DNA of 64,000 bases from Phymorhynchus buccinoides (taxonomy: Eukaryota; Mollusca; Gastropoda; Neogastropoda; Raphitomidae). The notes beneath the pieces are model-generated. The model ran no database searches. It was not told where the DNA came from and saw only the letters and a list, made by a program, of their open reading frames with translations. Shown one piece after another: positions 61,941-64,000 of the stretch (the first letter of the stretch is position 1; the number at the start of each line of letters is the position of its first letter). Made by a program: the position numbers and the translations under genes. The DNA lies in the NCBI GenBank assembly GCA_017654935.2, contig CM065706.1, positions 14,670,856 to 14,734,855 on the forward strand, read 5' to 3'.

Positions 61941-62740
61941 ATGTCCCCCACTGCCTTCCTTGAGGGATGCCGATCAAGAATAATATATACTTGTGATAGG
62001 TGTACGAGGAATGGTTTTCACATAACAGAAATAGAGCTTAAAGGTATGCGCTAAACAGCCTCAAGGTCAAATGTCAAGGCCAAGAGGCTTCAAGTGTCTC
62101 CCACCGCATTTCTTAGGTCATGCTAATCAAGGATACATATTATGGTTATGCGGGTGTGCAGCCCAGTGGTGTTCAAACTATAGCCACTGCTAAAGTAGAC
62201 AGGGTCAAAAGTCAAGGTCATCAAAGTAATTAATACTAGGCACCCCACATTACCATGAGCCACTCCACCAACCTCCCAAATTTGAAGCCTGTAACTGCAA
62301 ACAAACAAACAGTGAAATATATGGCTAAAACATGCATTTGACACCTCCAAGTCTATGTCCTTGACCTTGACCTTCATCGGTACCCGATACATATTCAGAA
62401 TCCCCATAAGTCAATGCACTCGTAATATATCGCAAGTCCAACGATGTGAAGCATTATAGTAACAAAAAAGAATCATTTCGGTTTTCAAGGTCAAACTTCA
62501 AGGTCAAGATCAGCACGGTTATAGTTTCTCCATGGGACACAATCTCTGTACCATGATGCAACACCACACAACATATAAGCGATTCCGTCCAGTGGTTCAC
62601 GAGACACAGCTCAGACAGACAGACAGGACCAAAACACAGACAGAAAGAAACCGCGACGAACTTATACTCCTTTGGAGGACAAGAACCCATCAAAATAGAG
62701 ATGAGTTAAAAAAAAAAACAACTTTCATCGCCACTGTCGC
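61940..62740. other. Repeat-like DNA with many AAGGTCA motifs
   Basis: TCAAGGTCA or AAGGTCAA occurs repeatedly on both strands (about 61919, 62062, 62210, 62365, 62488, 62500). No open frame is convincing. Likely an old dispersed repeat; a similar GGTCAAAGGTCAAGGTCACT stretch is at 42957. Confidence 0.45.
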
Positions 62741-62744
62741 CTCA

Positions 62745-63214
62745 GCTCATGGCACCATCATAATTTAACACCCATGTCACTGAAAGGCATCAAATGAAGG
62801 CCTGGTACGTATCCAATGAACTTATGTTCTTAATTTTAAAAAAATTAAAAAAATTGGGGGGGGGGTAGGATAGGCCCTATTTTATGCATACAGAGCCCCC
62901 AATCGTCCCGCAAAACAAGGGGTCCCAGGGACTCCTTCACTTACGATATAGAGAGTCCTAGAGGCGGGATAGAGGGTCCCAGTGGCATTGCGAATGCTAG
63001 AAATAATTTTTCCAATGCATCCCTGGGACCCCCTGCACATTCTTTTAGAGGGTCCTTTAGAAATGTAGGACTTCATAGATCCCCGAATGGGAGTCCTTGG
63101 GGAGCCCTGGCATGTCACAGAGGATTCCCCAATATTGCAGACAGAATCTTTCTCTACCCGGGTAAGTTTCATGGGAAGTTTTGTCTGCAAAATGGCTGGC
63201 GTTGAAAGGGTTAA
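62745..63214. mobile_element. TTAA MITE interrupted by a hAT-like MITE
   Basis: ACTGTCGCCTCAGCTCATGG (eroded left end) to GGCTGGCGTTGAAAGGGTTAA. At about 62889-63111 the CAGAGCCCCC...GGGGAGCCCTG element (related to 3110-3337) splits TTTTATGCATGTCAC, with GCAT on both sides. Confidence 0.75.
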
Positions 63215-64000
63215 AGAAAAAACCCATTATTCGCCAGTAAGAGAAAATAACCTTCTTTTTTTTTTCCTTAATTGGAAGGCGTCAAGTAATCAAACGTCAA
63301 TATATTACTCTTTTAATAGAAAACCCCCCAAATAAATAGCCATAATGAAAAGAAACAACCGGGCTAACTTTGAAGATTAAGAGAGCTTGTAGCGTGAAAC
63401 TGACATCAAAAACAGATAACAACGAAACACTATTGAACTAGAGAAAATAACCTATCGATGGGGGGGGGGGGGGGTGGGGTGGGGGGAGTAAACTTGTCTA
63501 GCCATTGAATCATCTCCCTTACTGGCAAAGCTGTGAGTAAAACCAACAAACGTCACAGTTTAATAGAACGCCGAGGCACGCATGATCTCACCGAAGAAAT
63601 AGGCCCCTACCTAAAATAGGCCTTCCGGTCATTTAAGACACACCAATAGAAATAACAAACAAAACATGTGCAATGGAATTCAAGAAGAAGAAGAAAAGAA
63701 ATCAATAAATCAAGAAAACAAACAAACAAATAAAACAGACAAAAAGCAACAAACAAACAAACAACAATCAGATATGATGATAAACAATCGCGATAAAAAA
63801 CCAGACTAGATTACCAATCTTATCACATTATTAATAGGGTAAGTCAAATGGGGCCCAAAAATCGAAAATATATGGTAAACTTACATTTTTTGTAATGACA
63901 ATAAATTAAATAAATAGCAAATCCAATAAGCGTGTTGTCCTTCATCAAAGCAACAAACAATTTAAAAAATGCAAAAATAAAGTTCGGTAAAGGTCAAGAT
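63215..64000. other. No gene recognised; possible start of fold-back element
   Basis: A/T-rich sequence with AACAAACAAACA runs and a poly-G at 63460-63475. The last bases GGTAAAGGTCAAGAT match the terminus of the telomere-repeat fold-back family (30984, 12457), which would continue beyond the window. Confidence 0.5.

Overview
The window is animal nuclear DNA that is poor in genes and rich in repeats. It has GT-AG introns, tRNA-headed SINEs, LINE 3' ends, several MITE families, long CA/GA microsatellites and interstitial TTAGGG tracts. The coding sequence, SINE style and repeat texture suggest a marine gastropod mollusc; that placement is an inference, and the species cannot be read from the sequence.

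Two protein-coding genes are supported and they converge tail to tail. (1) On the + strand, positions 308-29211 hold twelve phase-consistent exons encoding the last ~566 residues of an F-box only protein 10 (FBXO10) orthologue. This part is a right-handed parallel beta-helix (CASH/PbH1 repeats) ending in a CaaX box, CRIL. The F-box and the first exons lie upstream of the window. (2) On the - strand, positions 55480-47573 hold three coding exons of a myosin regulatory light chain (MRLC, MYL9/MYL12/sqh type) of 232 residues. A probable 5' noncoding exon ends at 56675. The protein has an unusual ~60-residue Q/G/S/E-rich C-terminal tail. About 18 kb without a convincing gene separates the two stop codons.

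Nearly everything else is repeat. Dispersed families include TTAA-flanked MITEs with CCCTTTC(G/A)CCGCCA ends, a second TTAA family (CCCCTTGACTGCCA), TA-flanked pogo/Tc1-like MITEs (CAGTGGAACCTCCC), hAT-like elements (CAGGG...CCCTG), fold-back elements whose centres carry TTAGGG/CCCTAA tracts, a ~555-bp AGGGGCACC element, tRNA-derived SINEs and CR1/L2-type LINE tails. Large tandem arrays have 16-, 17-, 30-, 33-, 35-, 44-, 63-, 75- and 90-bp units. Several of these visibly grew out of the end of a mobile element.

The most unusual theme is tandem duplication of exon fragments together with their splice sites, seen repeatedly in both genes. FBXO10 exon 8 has five extra identical, in-frame, phase 1-1 copies (151-bp period). 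FBXO10 exon 9 has three truncated acceptor-side copies before it and two donor-side copies after it. FBXO10 exons 1 and 6 have partial acceptor-side copies. The 3' end of MRLC coding exon 1, with its GTGAGT donor, has been amplified about 16 times through intron 1. In addition, MITEs lie 9-47 nt from five splice junctions. Exon borders are assigned from reading frame, GT-AG signals and remembered similarity to vertebrate FBXO10 and MYL9; no alignment was run.
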